DNA of 32,068 nucleotides from Bacillus pseudomycoides (GTDB taxonomy: Bacteria > Bacillota > Bacilli > Bacillales > Bacillaceae_G): contig NZ_NUQE01000098.1 in the NCBI RefSeq assembly GCF_002582035.1, positions 27,856 to 59,923 of the forward strand, written 5' to 3'. A model generated the notes under the pieces. It made no database searches. It saw only the letters and a program-made list of their open reading frames with translations, and was not told the DNA's origin. The position numbers and the translations under genes are program-made. Of the stretch, positions 14,963 to 24,028 are shown piece after piece. Positions within the stretch are counted from its first letter, which is position 1. The number at the start of each line of letters is the position of its first letter.

Positions 14963-17900
14963 ATGAAAAGAATAGAAAAGAAAATAATGGCGGGTACACT
15001 TATAGCAACAGCAGCCTCTCTTATTTCCACACATGCTTTTGCACAAGAAGAAAGCATTGCGACAGTAAATGCAACGAATTTAAATATACGTCAACAACCA
15101 ACAACGCAAAGTCCAATTGTTGGGCAAGTAAAACAAGGAACAACTGTGAAGGTAATAGGAGTAGAAAAAGATTGGGCAAAAATTTCTTACAATGGTAAGG
15201 AAGGTTATGTTTCACTGCAGTTTTTAAAGATGGCAGGAACAAAGCCCACAATAGAATCTAAGCAACAACCGAGTATTAATAATGGACAACGCGAAACTGG
15301 TGTTGTAACAGCAACTCGTTTAAATGTTCGTAATAGTCCTGTTTTAGGTAGTACTCTTCTTGGAAGTGTTCAAAAAGGAGAGAATGTAACAATTTTAGGG
15401 AAAGCAAATGGTTGGGCGAAAATTGAATATAAAGGTAAAGAAGGCTATGTTTCTTTAGAATTTATAAAAGTAGGAGAGAAAGCAGAAAATCCCGTATCAA
15501 AGCAACCGGCAACACCACAACAACCAGTAATTGATAATGGAAAAAGTGAAGCAGGAACGATAACGGCAACAAGCCTACGAGTAAGAAGTGCAGCAAACAC
15601 AAACAGTGCCGTTCTTGGAAACTTAAAACAAGGTGAAAAGATAACAGTATTAGGGAAAGGAAACGGCTGGGCGAAGATTGCATACAACGGAAAAGAAGGC
15701 TACGTTTCACTAGAATTTGTGAAATTAGAAGGAAAGCCAGCAGAAAAACCGCCAGAAAATATCGTAACGGGTACCCAAGAGACCGGAACAATAACGGCAA
15801 CAAGCCTACGAGTAAGAAGTGCAGCAAACACAAGCAGTACCATTCTCGGGAACCTAAAACAAGGTGAAAAGATAACAGTATTAGGAAAAGGAAACGGCTG
15901 GGCAAAAATTGCGTACAACGGAAAAGAAGGCTACGTTTCACTAGAATTTGTGAAATTAGAAGGAAAACCAGCAGAAAAGCCGCCAGAAAATATCGTAACG
16001 GGTACTCAAGAGACAGGAACAGTAACGGCAACAAGCCTACGAGTAAGAAGTGCAGCAAACACAAGCAGTACAATTCTTGGGAACTTAAAACAAGGTGAAA
16101 AGATAACAGTATTAGGAAAAGAAAACGGCTGGGCAAAAATTGCGTACAACGGAAAAGAAGGTTACGTTTCCCTAGAGTTTGTGAAATTAGAAGGGAAGCC
16201 AGTGGAAAAACCAGCAGAAAAGCCACCGGAAAATATCGCAACGGGAACTCAAGAGACGGGAACAGTAACGGCAACAAGCCTACGAGTAAGAAGCGCAGCA
16301 AACACAAACAGTACCGTTCTTGGAAACTTAAAGCAAGGTGAAAAGATAACAGTATTAGGAAAAGAAAACGGCTGGGCGAAGATTGCATACAACGGAAAAG
16401 AAGGCTATGTTTCACTAGAATTTGTGAAATTAGAAGGGAAGCCAGCGGAAAAACCGGCAGAAAAGCCGCCAGAAAATATCGCAACGGGAACCCAAGAGAC
16501 GGGAACGATAACAGCAACAAATTTACGAGTAAGAAGTGCAGCAAACACAAGCAGTACCATTCTCGGGAACTTAAAACAAGGCGAGAAAGTAAAGATACTA
16601 GGAAAAGAAAACGGCTGGGCAAAGATCGCATACAACGGAAAAGAAGGTTACGTCTCCCTAGAATTTGTACAAATTAGTACAGGTTCGGATGCTAACGATG
16701 GAAATAAAGGACAAGTGACAGAAGAAAGAGGAACCGTAAATACATCTTTATTAAATGTGCGCCAAGGTCCTTCTACGAGTACTTCAGTTGTAGCACGCTT
16801 ACATAACGGTGAGTCAGTCTCAGTACTTAGTAAGGAAAATGGTTGGGCAAAAATTCGAGTAAATGGTGTAGAAGGCTATGTTTCTTTACAGTTCTTAAAA
16901 TTAAAACAAGCATCTTCTTATGAAGTGGTCACAGCAACGAAAAAAGTTCAAAAGTCTAATGGGAAGGAAGCGGAACAAGAGTTACAAACAATGCAAGAAG
17001 ATGGCTATATTGTTAGCGATGGTAAAGTTGTGAATATGAAACAAGGTTTTGTACGAGCAAATGGTGTAGTTAATATTTATGATATCGCGACTGGTAAGAA
17101 GTTAACATATGTACGAGATGGAGCTGACTTAAAGTTTGTAAAAGCGGATGGGGATCGTGTTTATGTAAAAATTGATGGTACCACAGGATATGTAAATATA
17201 GACGATGTAACTTTATATCCAAACATGCTTCATGAATCAACGTCATACTATACAGTGAAAAGTGGGAAGCTATATCACTACGTATATAATGCTTCTTCGA
17301 AAAAGTATACGACGTCTCAAGTTGGTAATGCACCGAAGCATTTAAAAGAAGGTGAGCGTTATGAGGCATTTGATAAAACACAAATTGGTGGACAAGATAG
17401 TTATCAATATTTTGAATATATGCCGCTTCGCGTTACATCTACTTATACAGGGAAAGATATTGATGATTTCTTTAGAAAATATAGTCCAGATAGCCCGCTT
17501 ATTGGAACTGGGCAATATTTCGTTAATGCAGCACAAAAATATAGTTTAAATGCAGGATACTTAGTATCTCACGCCGTTTTAGAATCTGGTTGGGGAAAAA
17601 GTCGTATTGCGCAAGATAAGAAAAATTTATTTGGTTTTAGAGCGGTAGATTCTGATCCATACAACGGTGCAACGGCGTTTAATACATGGGAAGAAGGTAT
17701 TGATTTCTGCGCTTCATATATTGATCAAAATTATTTAAATCCAAATGGCTGGACGTATAATGGCGGGAACTTGGGAGATAAATCACAAGGTATGAATGTT
17801 ATGTATGCAAGTGATGAGAATTGGGGACAACAAATTGGTTCTCTTATGAATAAGCTCGATGCTATGAATGGTGGAAAAGATTTAAATAAATACCAACTGG

Positions 17901-18100
17901 GGATGCTGCAACAAGGATCTGTAGTATATAAAAATTTAGCGAATGAACAAGCTAGTTCAGTATCCAATAATATTATGGTTGCAATTAAAAGAACGATTCA
18001 AACTTCAAATGGAACATATTATGAGCTGGTTTCTGATAACAAAGCGTATGCGAGTGTGTATGCGAAAGCCGACTCTGTAAAACTTGTATTTTCATACTAA
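14963..18100 (+). CDS. Secreted SH3-repeat glucosaminidase (peptidoglycan hydrolase)
   Basis: A 1045-residue cell-wall hydrolase. The signal peptide ends at AFA (about residue 27). Eight bacterial SH3 (SH3_3) repeats start near residues 29, 110, 195, 273, 350, 432, 512 and 588, each closing with the GWAKI...GKEGYVSL pattern; such repeats bind peptidoglycan. Repeats 3-7 are separated by EGKPAEKP-type linkers. After a region of unknown type, about residues 826-960 form an endo-beta-N-acetylglucosaminidase domain, with the likely catalytic Glu near residue 873 in SHAVLESGWGKSRIA, then NLFGFRA and YNGATAFNTWEEGI. The last ~70 residues may be one more binding module. The ATG at 14963 has no clear ribosome site; the good site GGGAAGGGAG serves a GTG at 14923 in another frame. 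Confidence 0.92.
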   Translation: MKRIEKKIMAGTLIATAASLISTHAFAQEESIATVNATNLNIRQQPTTQSPIVGQVKQGTTVKVIGVEKDWAKISYNGKEGYVSLQFLKMAGTKPTIESKQQPSINNGQRETGVVTATRLNVRNSPVLGSTLLGSVQKGENVTILGKANGWAKIEYKGKEGYVSLEFIKVGEKAENPVSKQPATPQQPVIDNGKSEAGTITATSLRVRSAANTNSAVLGNLKQGEKITVLGKGNGWAKIAYNGKEGYVSLEFVKLEGKPAEKPPENIVTGTQETGTITATSLRVRSAANTSSTILGNLKQGEKITVLGKGNGWAKIAYNGKEGYVSLEFVKLEGKPAEKPPENIVTGTQETGTVTATSLRVRSAANTSSTILGNLKQGEKITVLGKENGWAKIAYNGKEGYVSLEFVKLEGKPVEKPAEKPPENIATGTQETGTVTATSLRVRSAANTNSTVLGNLKQGEKITVLGKENGWAKIAYNGKEGYVSLEFVKLEGKPAEKPAEKPPENIATGTQETGTITATNLRVRSAANTSSTILGNLKQGEKVKILGKENGWAKIAYNGKEGYVSLEFVQISTGSDANDGNKGQVTEERGTVNTSLLNVRQGPSTSTSVVARLHNGESVSVLSKENGWAKIRVNGVEGYVSLQFLKLKQASSYEVVTATKKVQKSNGKEAEQELQTMQEDGYIVSDGKVVNMKQGFVRANGVVNIYDIATGKKLTYVRDGADLKFVKADGDRVYVKIDGTTGYVNIDDVTLYPNMLHESTSYYTVKSGKLYHYVYNASSKKYTTSQVGNAPKHLKEGERYEAFDKTQIGGQDSYQYFEYMPLRVTSTYTGKDIDDFFRKYSPDSPLIGTGQYFVNAAQKYSLNAGYLVSHAVLESGWGKSRIAQDKKNLFGFRAVDSDPYNGATAFNTWEEGIDFCASYIDQNYLNPNGWTYNGGNLGDKSQGMNVMYASDENWGQQIGSLMNKLDAMNGGKDLNKYQLGMLQQGSVVYKNLANEQASSVSNNIMVAIKRTIQTSNGTYYELVSDNKAYASVYAKADSVKLVFSY
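15545..16690 (+). repeat. Tandem coding repeats (SH3 units 3-7)
   Basis: Five nearly identical DNA units of about 231 or 243 bp, each starting GGAAC(G/A)(A/G)TAACGGCAAC and containing GGCTGGGC(A/G)AA(A/G)ATTGC. The 12 bp length difference is one extra copy of a Lys-Pro-(Ala/Val)-Glu linker unit in units 5 and 6. The high DNA identity between units indicates recent duplication or gene conversion, so copy number probably varies between strains. Confidence 0.9.
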
Positions 18101-18146
18101 AACATAGATAGTTTCATAACTTCCATGTTACATAGAGGTGGGTAAT

Positions 18147-18233
18147 ATGAGCATTAAGTTAGAGGAACTAGGTGAACTTTTGAAAAGTCATTATGTATAA
18201 ATAGAGGCGTATTTAGAATTAGGGAAAAATTAA
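18147..18233 (+). pseudogene. Short open frame with in-frame stop
   Basis: ATG at 18147, preceded by AGAGGTGGG, encodes 17 residues (MSIKLEELGELLKSHYV), then TAA; the same frame continues IEAYLELGKN to a second TAA at 18231. Either a tiny peptide gene or the start of a lost protein. The rest of the 18101-18482 gap holds a hairpin (18297-18326) and the putative ter promoter. Confidence 0.3.
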
Positions 18234-18296
18234 CATATAAGTGTTGGTGGCATTATATTTTATATGTGTTATTGTAACTGTGAAATGTTCTTTACA

Positions 18297-18326
18297 AATT
18301 CAAAATCCCTTTGGGGAATTTGAATT
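18297..18326. terminator. Hairpin between the glucosaminidase and ter genes
   Basis: AATTCAAAATCCC and GGGAATTTGAATT pair with one mismatch around a 4-base loop. No T run follows, so termination is uncertain; it may instead be a small operator or RNA-processing structure. Confidence 0.4.
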
Positions 18327-18482
18327 CTCGTACTTCTTACATCAGTGCGATGAAATCAAATAGATGTTTTCGTATAATTAAAAAGTTATTCTTTTTTTCA
18401 ATCTATAAAAAATGCTACAATATAAAGAAAGAATACAATATTTTCCTAAGTGGAAAGTGATTTGTAGAAAGGAAGAGACTTC

Positions 18483-19079
18483 ATGCCTATTATTTTAGAA
18501 AAAGGACAGAAGATCGACTTAACGAAAGGAAAACCTGGTTTAACAAAGTTACAAGTTGGCTTGGGCTGGGACCCGCTTGAAAAATCAGGTGGATTTTTAT
18601 CTTCATTGTTTGGAAGTAAGACGAATATTGACTGTGATGCATCTGTGATTATGCTTGAAAATGATCGCTTTTTAAATAAACATGACCTTATTTATTTTGG
18701 AAATAAATTATCTTCTTGCGGAAGTATTGTTCATTCAGGTGATAATTTAACAGGAGAAGGTGCGGGCGATGATGAAACTATTTTTGTAGAATTACAAAAA
18801 GTTCCATCTAGAATAAACCGTTTAATATTTGTTGTAAATATTTATGATTGTGTGAATCGTCGTCAAGACTTTGGAATGATTCGTAATGCGTATATTCGTA
18901 TTCAAAATCCACAAACACATGAAGAGTTAGTACGTTATAATTTAACGGATAACTACGGCGGAAAGACGACGCTAATTGCTGGTGAAATATATCGTGATAA
19001 CGGTGAATGGAAATTCTCTGCAATTGGAGACGGAGCACAAGCTAAAAACTTAAGCGAAATTGTAACGCGTTATCAATAA
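18483..19079 (+). CDS. yceC: TerD-family stress protein (YceC-like)
   Basis: A 198-residue TerD-domain protein, first of three paralogues in a row. The N-terminal [26 protein letters not shown] and [19 protein letters not shown] show the fold. Compared with its neighbours it has an insertion ([14 protein letters not shown]) and reads DCDAS where the others have DLDVS/DLDAS, so part of the calcium site is changed. TerD proteins bind calcium and work in tellurite and envelope stress; details are unsettled. Length and order (198, 194, 192) match B. subtilis YceC, YceD, YceE. A SigW-like pair, TGAAAT (18351) and CGTATA (18371), lies upstream but with a 14-base spacer instead of about 16. Confidence 0.88.
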   Translation: MPIILEKGQKIDLTKGKPGLTKLQVGLGWDPLEKSGGFLSSLFGSKTNIDCDASVIMLENDRFLNKHDLIYFGNKLSSCGSIVHSGDNLTGEGAGDDETIFVELQKVPSRINRLIFVVNIYDCVNRRQDFGMIRNAYIRIQNPQTHEELVRYNLTDNYGGKTTLIAGEIYRDNGEWKFSAIGDGAQAKNLSEIVTRYQ

Positions 19080-19099
19080 TCTTTAAGGAGGCGCTATAT

Positions 19100-19684
19100 A
19101 TGGCAGCTATTTCATTACAAAAAGGACAAAAAGTAGATTTAACGAAAACAAATCCAGGTCTTTCAAAAGTAATTGTTGGTCTTGGCTGGGATACAAATAA
19201 ATATGATGGACAAGCTGATTTTGATTTAGACGTAAGTATTTTCTTAGTTGGTGCAAACGGTAAAGTTGGCGGAGGAGAAGACTTTATTTTCTACAACAAT
19301 CCAACGGGAGCGAATGGCTCTGTACAACATTTAGGTGATAACCGTACAGGGGATGGTGCAGGAGACGATGAAACAATTAAAGTAGATTTGAAAAATGTTC
19401 CTGCGCATATTGAACGTATTTGTTTTACGATTACAATTTATGATGGAGAAGGTCGTCATCAAAACTTTGGACAAGTATCTAACTCCTTCGTGCGCATTTT
19501 AGATGAGGAGAAGAAAACAGAGCTAATTCGTTATGATTTAGGTGAAGACTTCTCGATTGAAACAGCGGTTGTAGTAGGTGAATTATATCGCCATAACAAC
19601 GATTGGAAGTTTAATGCAATTGGAAGTGGCTTCCAAGGTGGATTAGCGGCTTTATGTAAAAACTTTGGTTTAGATGTAGAGTAA
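19100..19684 (+). CDS. yceD: TerD-family stress protein (YceD-like)
   Basis: A 194-residue TerD-domain protein with the full set of acidic calcium ligands: [42 protein letters not shown] and [29 protein letters not shown] is the ribosome site. It follows the first terD-like gene by 20 bases. It and the third paralogue resemble each other more than either resembles the first. Cytoplasmic; expected to act together with the TerC protein at the membrane (the family model). Confidence 0.9.
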   Translation: MAAISLQKGQKVDLTKTNPGLSKVIVGLGWDTNKYDGQADFDLDVSIFLVGANGKVGGGEDFIFYNNPTGANGSVQHLGDNRTGDGAGDDETIKVDLKNVPAHIERICFTITIYDGEGRHQNFGQVSNSFVRILDEEKKTELIRYDLGEDFSIETAVVVGELYRHNNDWKFNAIGSGFQGGLAALCKNFGLDVE

Positions 19685-19712
19685 GAATCTATGTAAATAG
19701 AGGTGAATGGAT

Positions 19713-20291
19713 ATGGTCATTCAGTTACAAAAAGGACAAAAAATTGATTTAGGTAAGACAAGCCCAGGACTTACGAAAGCAATTATTGGTCTTGGCTGGG
19801 ATATTAAACAATATGACAGCGGATCTGATTATGATTTAGATGCATCGGCTTTCTTATTAAATCAAGATGGTAAATGTACGAAGGAAACAGACTTTATCTT
19901 TTATAATAATTTACAATCTCCTTGTGGTTCTGTTACACATACAGGTGATAATCGAACTGGAGAAGGTGAAGGCGATGATGAGCAATTAGTTGTTGATCTA
20001 AGTAAAGTACCGGCTGATGTACATCGTATTGCCATTACAGTTACTATTTATGATGCAGAGGGGCGCCGTCAAAACTTTGGACAAGTTGCCAATGCTTTTG
20101 TTCGTTTAGCCAACGAAGAAACAAATGAAGAAGTGATTCGCTATGATTTAGGGGAAGATTTCTCCATTGAAACAGCAGTTGTCTTTTGTGAATTATACCG
20201 TCATAATGGACAGTGGAAGTTTAATGCTGTCGGAAGCGGCTTCCAAGGTGGACTAGGTGCGCTTGTAAGAGCGTACGGCTTGGATGCGTAA
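19713..20291 (+). CDS. yceE: TerD-family stress protein (YceE-like)
   Basis: A 192-residue TerD-domain protein: KGQKIDLGKTSPGLTKAIIG, DYDLDASAFLL, GDNRTGEGEGDDEQLVVDL and NFGQVANAFVRL. I place the start at 19713 because AGAGGTG (19699-19705) stands 7 bases upstream; an in-frame ATG at 19707 would be too close. It is the third of the tandem paralogues and precedes terC by 73 bases with no obvious terminator. Confidence 0.9.
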   Translation: MVIQLQKGQKIDLGKTSPGLTKAIIGLGWDIKQYDSGSDYDLDASAFLLNQDGKCTKETDFIFYNNLQSPCGSVTHTGDNRTGEGEGDDEQLVVDLSKVPADVHRIAITVTIYDAEGRRQNFGQVANAFVRLANEETNEEVIRYDLGEDFSIETAVVFCELYRHNGQWKFNAVGSGFQGGLGALVRAYGLDA

Positions 20292-20364
20292 GAAGGAAGC
20301 GACTTTCGTTTCCTTCTTTTCCGCTTTTTAGAAATTTACAAAGAGAATAGGAGTCAACAACGAT

Positions 20365-21156
20365 ATGGAGATTTTACATGGAATCCTTGATACGTATGCT
20401 CAGTTCTTTGATTGGGATATGTGGGTAAAAGTATTAACAGATCCAGTATCTTGGGGATTAATTGGTACGCTTGTTGTTTTGGAAGGTTTGTTATCTGCTG
20501 ATAACGCACTTGTATTAGCGGTTATGGTAAAACACCTTCCAGCAGAAAAGCGTAAAAAAGCTTTATTTTATGGACTTATTGGTGCGTACGTATTTCGTTT
20601 TCTTGCCATCGGAATAGGTATGTACTTAATTAAATTATGGTGGGTAAAAGTGTTTGGTGCCCTTTACCTTGCATGGCTTTCTTTGAAACACTTCATTGAT
20701 AAATCTAAAGGAAATGAAGAAGACGAAGAAGCTCATGGTATGAAGCAAGATAGCATTCTATTTAGAATGTTTGGCATGTTCTGGGGAACAGTAGTAATGG
20801 TCGAACTAATGGATATCGCATTCTCTGTAGATAGTGTTCTTGCGGCATTTGGCGTTTCAAATGAAGTATGGATTCTACTTCTTGGAGGAATGCTTGGTAT
20901 TTTAATGATGCGCGGTATTGCTGGCGTATTTTTAAAATTACTAGAACGTATTCCAGAGCTTGAAACGACAGCATATATATTAATTGCAATTATTGCTGTG
21001 AAAATGTTCCTTTCTGTATTCGGTATTGAAATGCCGTCTTGGATGTTCTTTACGATTTTAGTTGTTGCATTTGGTGCAACATTTATTGTGCATAATATGA
21101 AAATATCTCGCCAAACTCGTGAAGAGGTGGCAGCTTCTAAGAAAGAAGATGAATAG
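20365..21156 (+). CDS. yceF: TerC-family membrane protein (YceF/MeeF-like)
   Basis: A 263-residue integral membrane protein with seven or so helices. The TerC motifs are VLEGLLSADNALVLAVMVKH near the N-terminus and VELMDIAFSVDSVLAAFGVS in the middle; the acidic residues within these helices form the proposed metal site. In B. subtilis the orthologue YceF (MeeF) has been linked to manganese export and to loading of Mn-dependent secreted enzymes; I transfer this by family and gene order. GAATAGGAG is the ribosome site. A short C-terminal charged tail (RQTREEVAASKKEDE) is cytoplasmic. Confidence 0.92.
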   Translation: MEILHGILDTYAQFFDWDMWVKVLTDPVSWGLIGTLVVLEGLLSADNALVLAVMVKHLPAEKRKKALFYGLIGAYVFRFLAIGIGMYLIKLWWVKVFGALYLAWLSLKHFIDKSKGNEEDEEAHGMKQDSILFRMFGMFWGTVVMVELMDIAFSVDSVLAAFGVSNEVWILLLGGMLGILMMRGIAGVFLKLLERIPELETTAYILIAIIAVKMFLSVFGIEMPSWMFFTILVVAFGATFIVHNMKISRQTREEVAASKKEDE

Positions 21157-21232
21157 GTTAATAGACTAAATGGGCTTGCTCTTCACATGGGCGCCCATTT
21201 TTTATAAACGTTTCGTTTGGAGGTGAACGAGT

Positions 21233-22864
21233 GTGTTTTCACGTTTTACATTTCACCCACAGCTATTGGGCGGGGAAGAAGGATTTAAACAATTTGAAAT
21301 GAGTTTAGCAAAGCGCCCACATTATGAATTGACAGAGAATGATCTACATTTTAGCTATGTTGGATGCCGCATTCTTGGTGTACCGAATGACGTGGATGAA
21401 TACTATAACCAGTTGTTTGATTATAGTCAAAATGAGAATATTACTGTGCTTCATGAACAAAATTTAAATAAAGTTATTCCTTCAGAGAAGCTTCGTGATA
21501 TTCAAGAAGTTTTTTCATTACATCAACAAGCACCCAACGGCTTAACTGTAAATCGTCTCGTTGCTCATTTGTCGGGAAAACGTTTGTTGCCTGAAGTTGA
21601 CCATCCAGATATACAACACTACATACATACAACTTTTATTTCAATTTTAAAGCTGTACGAAAAGCAGCACAATCAATCGTTAAAAACAGAAGGTTTCCGC
21701 CGTTTTTTAATTGATATGATTAAGCTAAGTGAAAATTATGTTTCAAAATGGTTTTCACAAAAGGATTACAAAGTACAAATGCCCCAAATTATATGGTATG
21801 GTGATGCGTCAGAAAGTCAAATTTATTTTTTATACTTTCTTATTATGCTCGGATGTGATGTATTGTATTATCATCCAGAAGGAAAAGATGGTTTTGAAAA
21901 AATCGATGAAGAAAATCGAACATTTGTAATTTCGCATTCAAGTCGAATTTCATTAGAGCCTTTTCCAGATAAAAGAAGGGAGCGCGTTGCAACTGTTGCC
22001 TATCAAGCATCAAAAGAGATTGAGCAGGTGCTTCATCATGATAATTCACTCTTATATAAACCGTGGCAATTCAGGGCGTATACGCCAGTTGCCCGTACGT
22101 TAAAGACAACGTATGATGAACTGTTTATCATTACGAAAGAAAAAGCATTTATAAGACCAACATTCTTTGTAGAAAATCAACATATTTATATTCCATCGTT
22201 ATTTGCAAAAGTGTCTGGTGTTTCTAAAAATGAGAAAGAGTATTTTCAAAGATTAAAAACGTTAACATCGTATGAGAACAGTATGTTAATAAATCAATTT
22301 CCGTTTACGAAGGAACAGAAAGCGAATTTTCAATTTCATTATCGTGATGCGTTAAACCGTTCAGGAAAACTTGATGCACAGAACATAATTCAAAGCAATT
22401 GGTGGCCGCATAAGCGCTTACCGGAAGGATTACAGTATGGTATTGCAGAGGCAATTATTCATACATGTGAAAGTCAGCTTTACAAGAGAATGGGAACAGA
22501 AACAGAGCAAGATGCTGCTTTATATGTGTTTGCGCAGCTTTCACAAATTCCACCGAACATACTTGAACAGCTTGAGAAATTTGACTATTCGCAAGAAGTG
22601 CCGAAAATAGTCATATTTAACAATGAAAAAAGTGGAGAACTGACGCGTTCTGATGCAGTATTAATGCTCTTTTTAAATCAAATTGGTGTTGATATTTTAC
22701 ACTTTAATCCGACAGGGCGTAATGATATTGAGCAGTATATTGAAGCGGGAGCATTTGATTCACATTGGTTAGAAGAAGTGAGCTTTGATGTAGAATTTCA
22801 TGGTGCATCGGCTTATAAAAATTTATCAAATACTTTAAAAGGGCTATTTCGTCCATTTATATAA
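21233..22864 (+). CDS. yceG: YceG-like protein of the ter stress cluster
   Basis: A 543-residue cytoplasmic protein without membrane segments. Position between terC and telA and size (B. subtilis YceG has about 537 residues) identify it as YceG, described in domain databases as a putative component of a biosynthetic module. Two halves look weakly similar (IIWYGDASESQIYFLYFLIM with LGCDVLYYHPEG; PKIVIFNNEKSGELTRSDAV with IGVDILHFNPTG), suggesting an internal duplication of a Rossmann-like unit. The start is GTG at 21233 with GGAGGTGAA at 21219-21227. Its function is not established. Confidence 0.85.
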   Translation: MFSRFTFHPQLLGGEEGFKQFEMSLAKRPHYELTENDLHFSYVGCRILGVPNDVDEYYNQLFDYSQNENITVLHEQNLNKVIPSEKLRDIQEVFSLHQQAPNGLTVNRLVAHLSGKRLLPEVDHPDIQHYIHTTFISILKLYEKQHNQSLKTEGFRRFLIDMIKLSENYVSKWFSQKDYKVQMPQIIWYGDASESQIYFLYFLIMLGCDVLYYHPEGKDGFEKIDEENRTFVISHSSRISLEPFPDKRRERVATVAYQASKEIEQVLHHDNSLLYKPWQFRAYTPVARTLKTTYDELFIITKEKAFIRPTFFVENQHIYIPSLFAKVSGVSKNEKEYFQRLKTLTSYENSMLINQFPFTKEQKANFQFHYRDALNRSGKLDAQNIIQSNWWPHKRLPEGLQYGIAEAIIHTCESQLYKRMGTETEQDAALYVFAQLSQIPPNILEQLEKFDYSQEVPKIVIFNNEKSGELTRSDAVLMLFLNQIGVDILHFNPTGRNDIEQYIEAGAFDSHWLEEVSFDVEFHGASAYKNLSNTLKGLFRPFI

Positions 22865-22882
22865 AGAAAGGAAGTTACATAT

Positions 22883-23965
22883 ATGAATCCGATTGTATTA
22901 GATCCAACGACAACAGAATTGAATGAACAAACATCAAACGATATTCGCCTGCAGCTAAGACAAGACCCTGAAGTACAGCGTATCTATAATGGGGTTGATG
23001 TAAAAGATCAATTGGAATTAATTGAGTTAGGAAAAGAGCCATCTGTAGAGATTTCCCGGTTTGCTGATCAAATTTTACAGACGATGACATTATCTAAGGT
23101 AGAAGATTCTGGTGAGCTATTAAAACAGCTTGGGAAAATTATGGACAAGTTTGACGGTAAAGATTTCGTTGAAGAAAAAAACGGTTTTTTCTCTCGCTTA
23201 TTTAAAAAAGGAAATCAAATGATTGAACAAATCTTTAATAAGTATCAAACGATGGGACGCGAAATGGATAAAGTATACGTGGAGATCACGAAATATCAAG
23301 ATGAAATGAAGCGTTCAATCGGTACGTTAGATGGTTTGTATGAGCAAAACCTAAAATACTATTTAGATTTAGAGAAATACGTTGTTGCGGGTGAAATGCT
23401 GCTTGAGCATCTGCAAACAGAATTAGTTCCGATGTATGAAGAGCGCATTCGTAACAATGATCAACTTGCAGGAATTGAGTTGGAATCATTAAAAAACTCT
23501 GTAGAGATTTTAGAGCAACGCATTGACGATTTAGAAAAAGCGCGTATGGTTGCACTATTAACAGCACCACAAATTCGTATGATTCAACGTGGTAACAACA
23601 AGTTAATAGGGAAAATTAATACAGCGTTTATTACGACAATTCCTATTTTCAAAAATGGTATTATTCAAGCCGTAAATGCAAAACGTCAAAAGCTTGTTGC
23701 TGATTCAATGGCAGAACTTGACCGCCGTACAAACGAGCTATTGAAGAAAAATGCACAAAATATCGCGACGCAAAGTGTAGAAGTAGCAAAATTGGCGGGT
23801 TCTTCAAGTATTAAGATGGAAACTCTTGAAGAGACTTGGAATATTATTTCTAAAGGTGTTCAAGAAACAAAACAAATTGAAGAGCAAAACAAACGTGAGC
23901 GTGAAGAAAGCCGTAAGCGTATGGCAGACCTAACGGACAGAATTAAAAAGGAAATGCAAGGATAA
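22883..23965 (+). CDS. yceH: TelA-family toxic-anion resistance protein (YceH-like)
   Basis: A 360-residue, largely helical cytoplasmic protein of the TelA/KlaA family. Long charged helices are visible (LEQRIDDLEKARMVALLTAP, the TAPQIRMIQRGNNKLIGKIN core and ELDRRTNELLKKNAQNIATQ). Family members are associated with tellurite and antimicrobial-peptide tolerance; B. subtilis yceGH has been linked to resistance to nisin and other envelope stress. AAAGGAAG is the ribosome site. It ends the six-gene ter unit; a mini-bcr1 separates it from the terminator. Confidence 0.9.
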   Translation: MNPIVLDPTTTELNEQTSNDIRLQLRQDPEVQRIYNGVDVKDQLELIELGKEPSVEISRFADQILQTMTLSKVEDSGELLKQLGKIMDKFDGKDFVEEKNGFFSRLFKKGNQMIEQIFNKYQTMGREMDKVYVEITKYQDEMKRSIGTLDGLYEQNLKYYLDLEKYVVAGEMLLEHLQTELVPMYEERIRNNDQLAGIELESLKNSVEILEQRIDDLEKARMVALLTAPQIRMIQRGNNKLIGKINTAFITTIPIFKNGIIQAVNAKRQKLVADSMAELDRRTNELLKKNAQNIATQSVEVAKLAGSSSIKMETLEETWNIISKGVQETKQIEEQNKREREESRKRMADLTDRIKKEMQG

Positions 23966-23973
23966 TGACTGAT

Positions 23974-24028
23974 ATAAAGTGAAATTTCTATCAGTGGGGG
24001 TTTTACTGTTCGCGAATAGCGGGATAAA
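23974..24028 (-). repeat. Mini-bcr1 (copy F), minus orientation
   Basis: ATAAA (23974-23978) and ATAAA (24024-24028), i.e. TTTAT on the minus strand, flank 45 bp. On the minus strand it reads CCCGCTATTCGCG, AACAGTAAAACCCCCACTGA and AGAAATTTCACTTTAT: both ends of bcr1 with the centre deleted, the same structure as copy C. Confidence 0.75.

Noticed and set aside
14923-15198. A 91-residue plus-strand frame from GTG 14923 with a good ribosome site
   Set aside because: Beyond the first ~20 codons it is the shifted frame of the signal peptide and first SH3 repeat (Ser, Cys and Asn-rich). I keep only the start-site anomaly as a finding.
15462-16631. A 389-residue Leu-rich open frame on the minus strand inside the SH3 repeat region
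   Set aside because: It is an antisense by-product of the tandem coding repeats: the plus-strand frame has clear SH3 domains, and the minus frame simply repeats the same Leu/Phe/Ser pattern with each unit.
15545-16690. Regular direct repeats that could suggest a CRISPR array
   Set aside because: Units are 231-243 bp, lie in frame within one gene and encode SH3 domains; there are no unique spacers and no cas genes.
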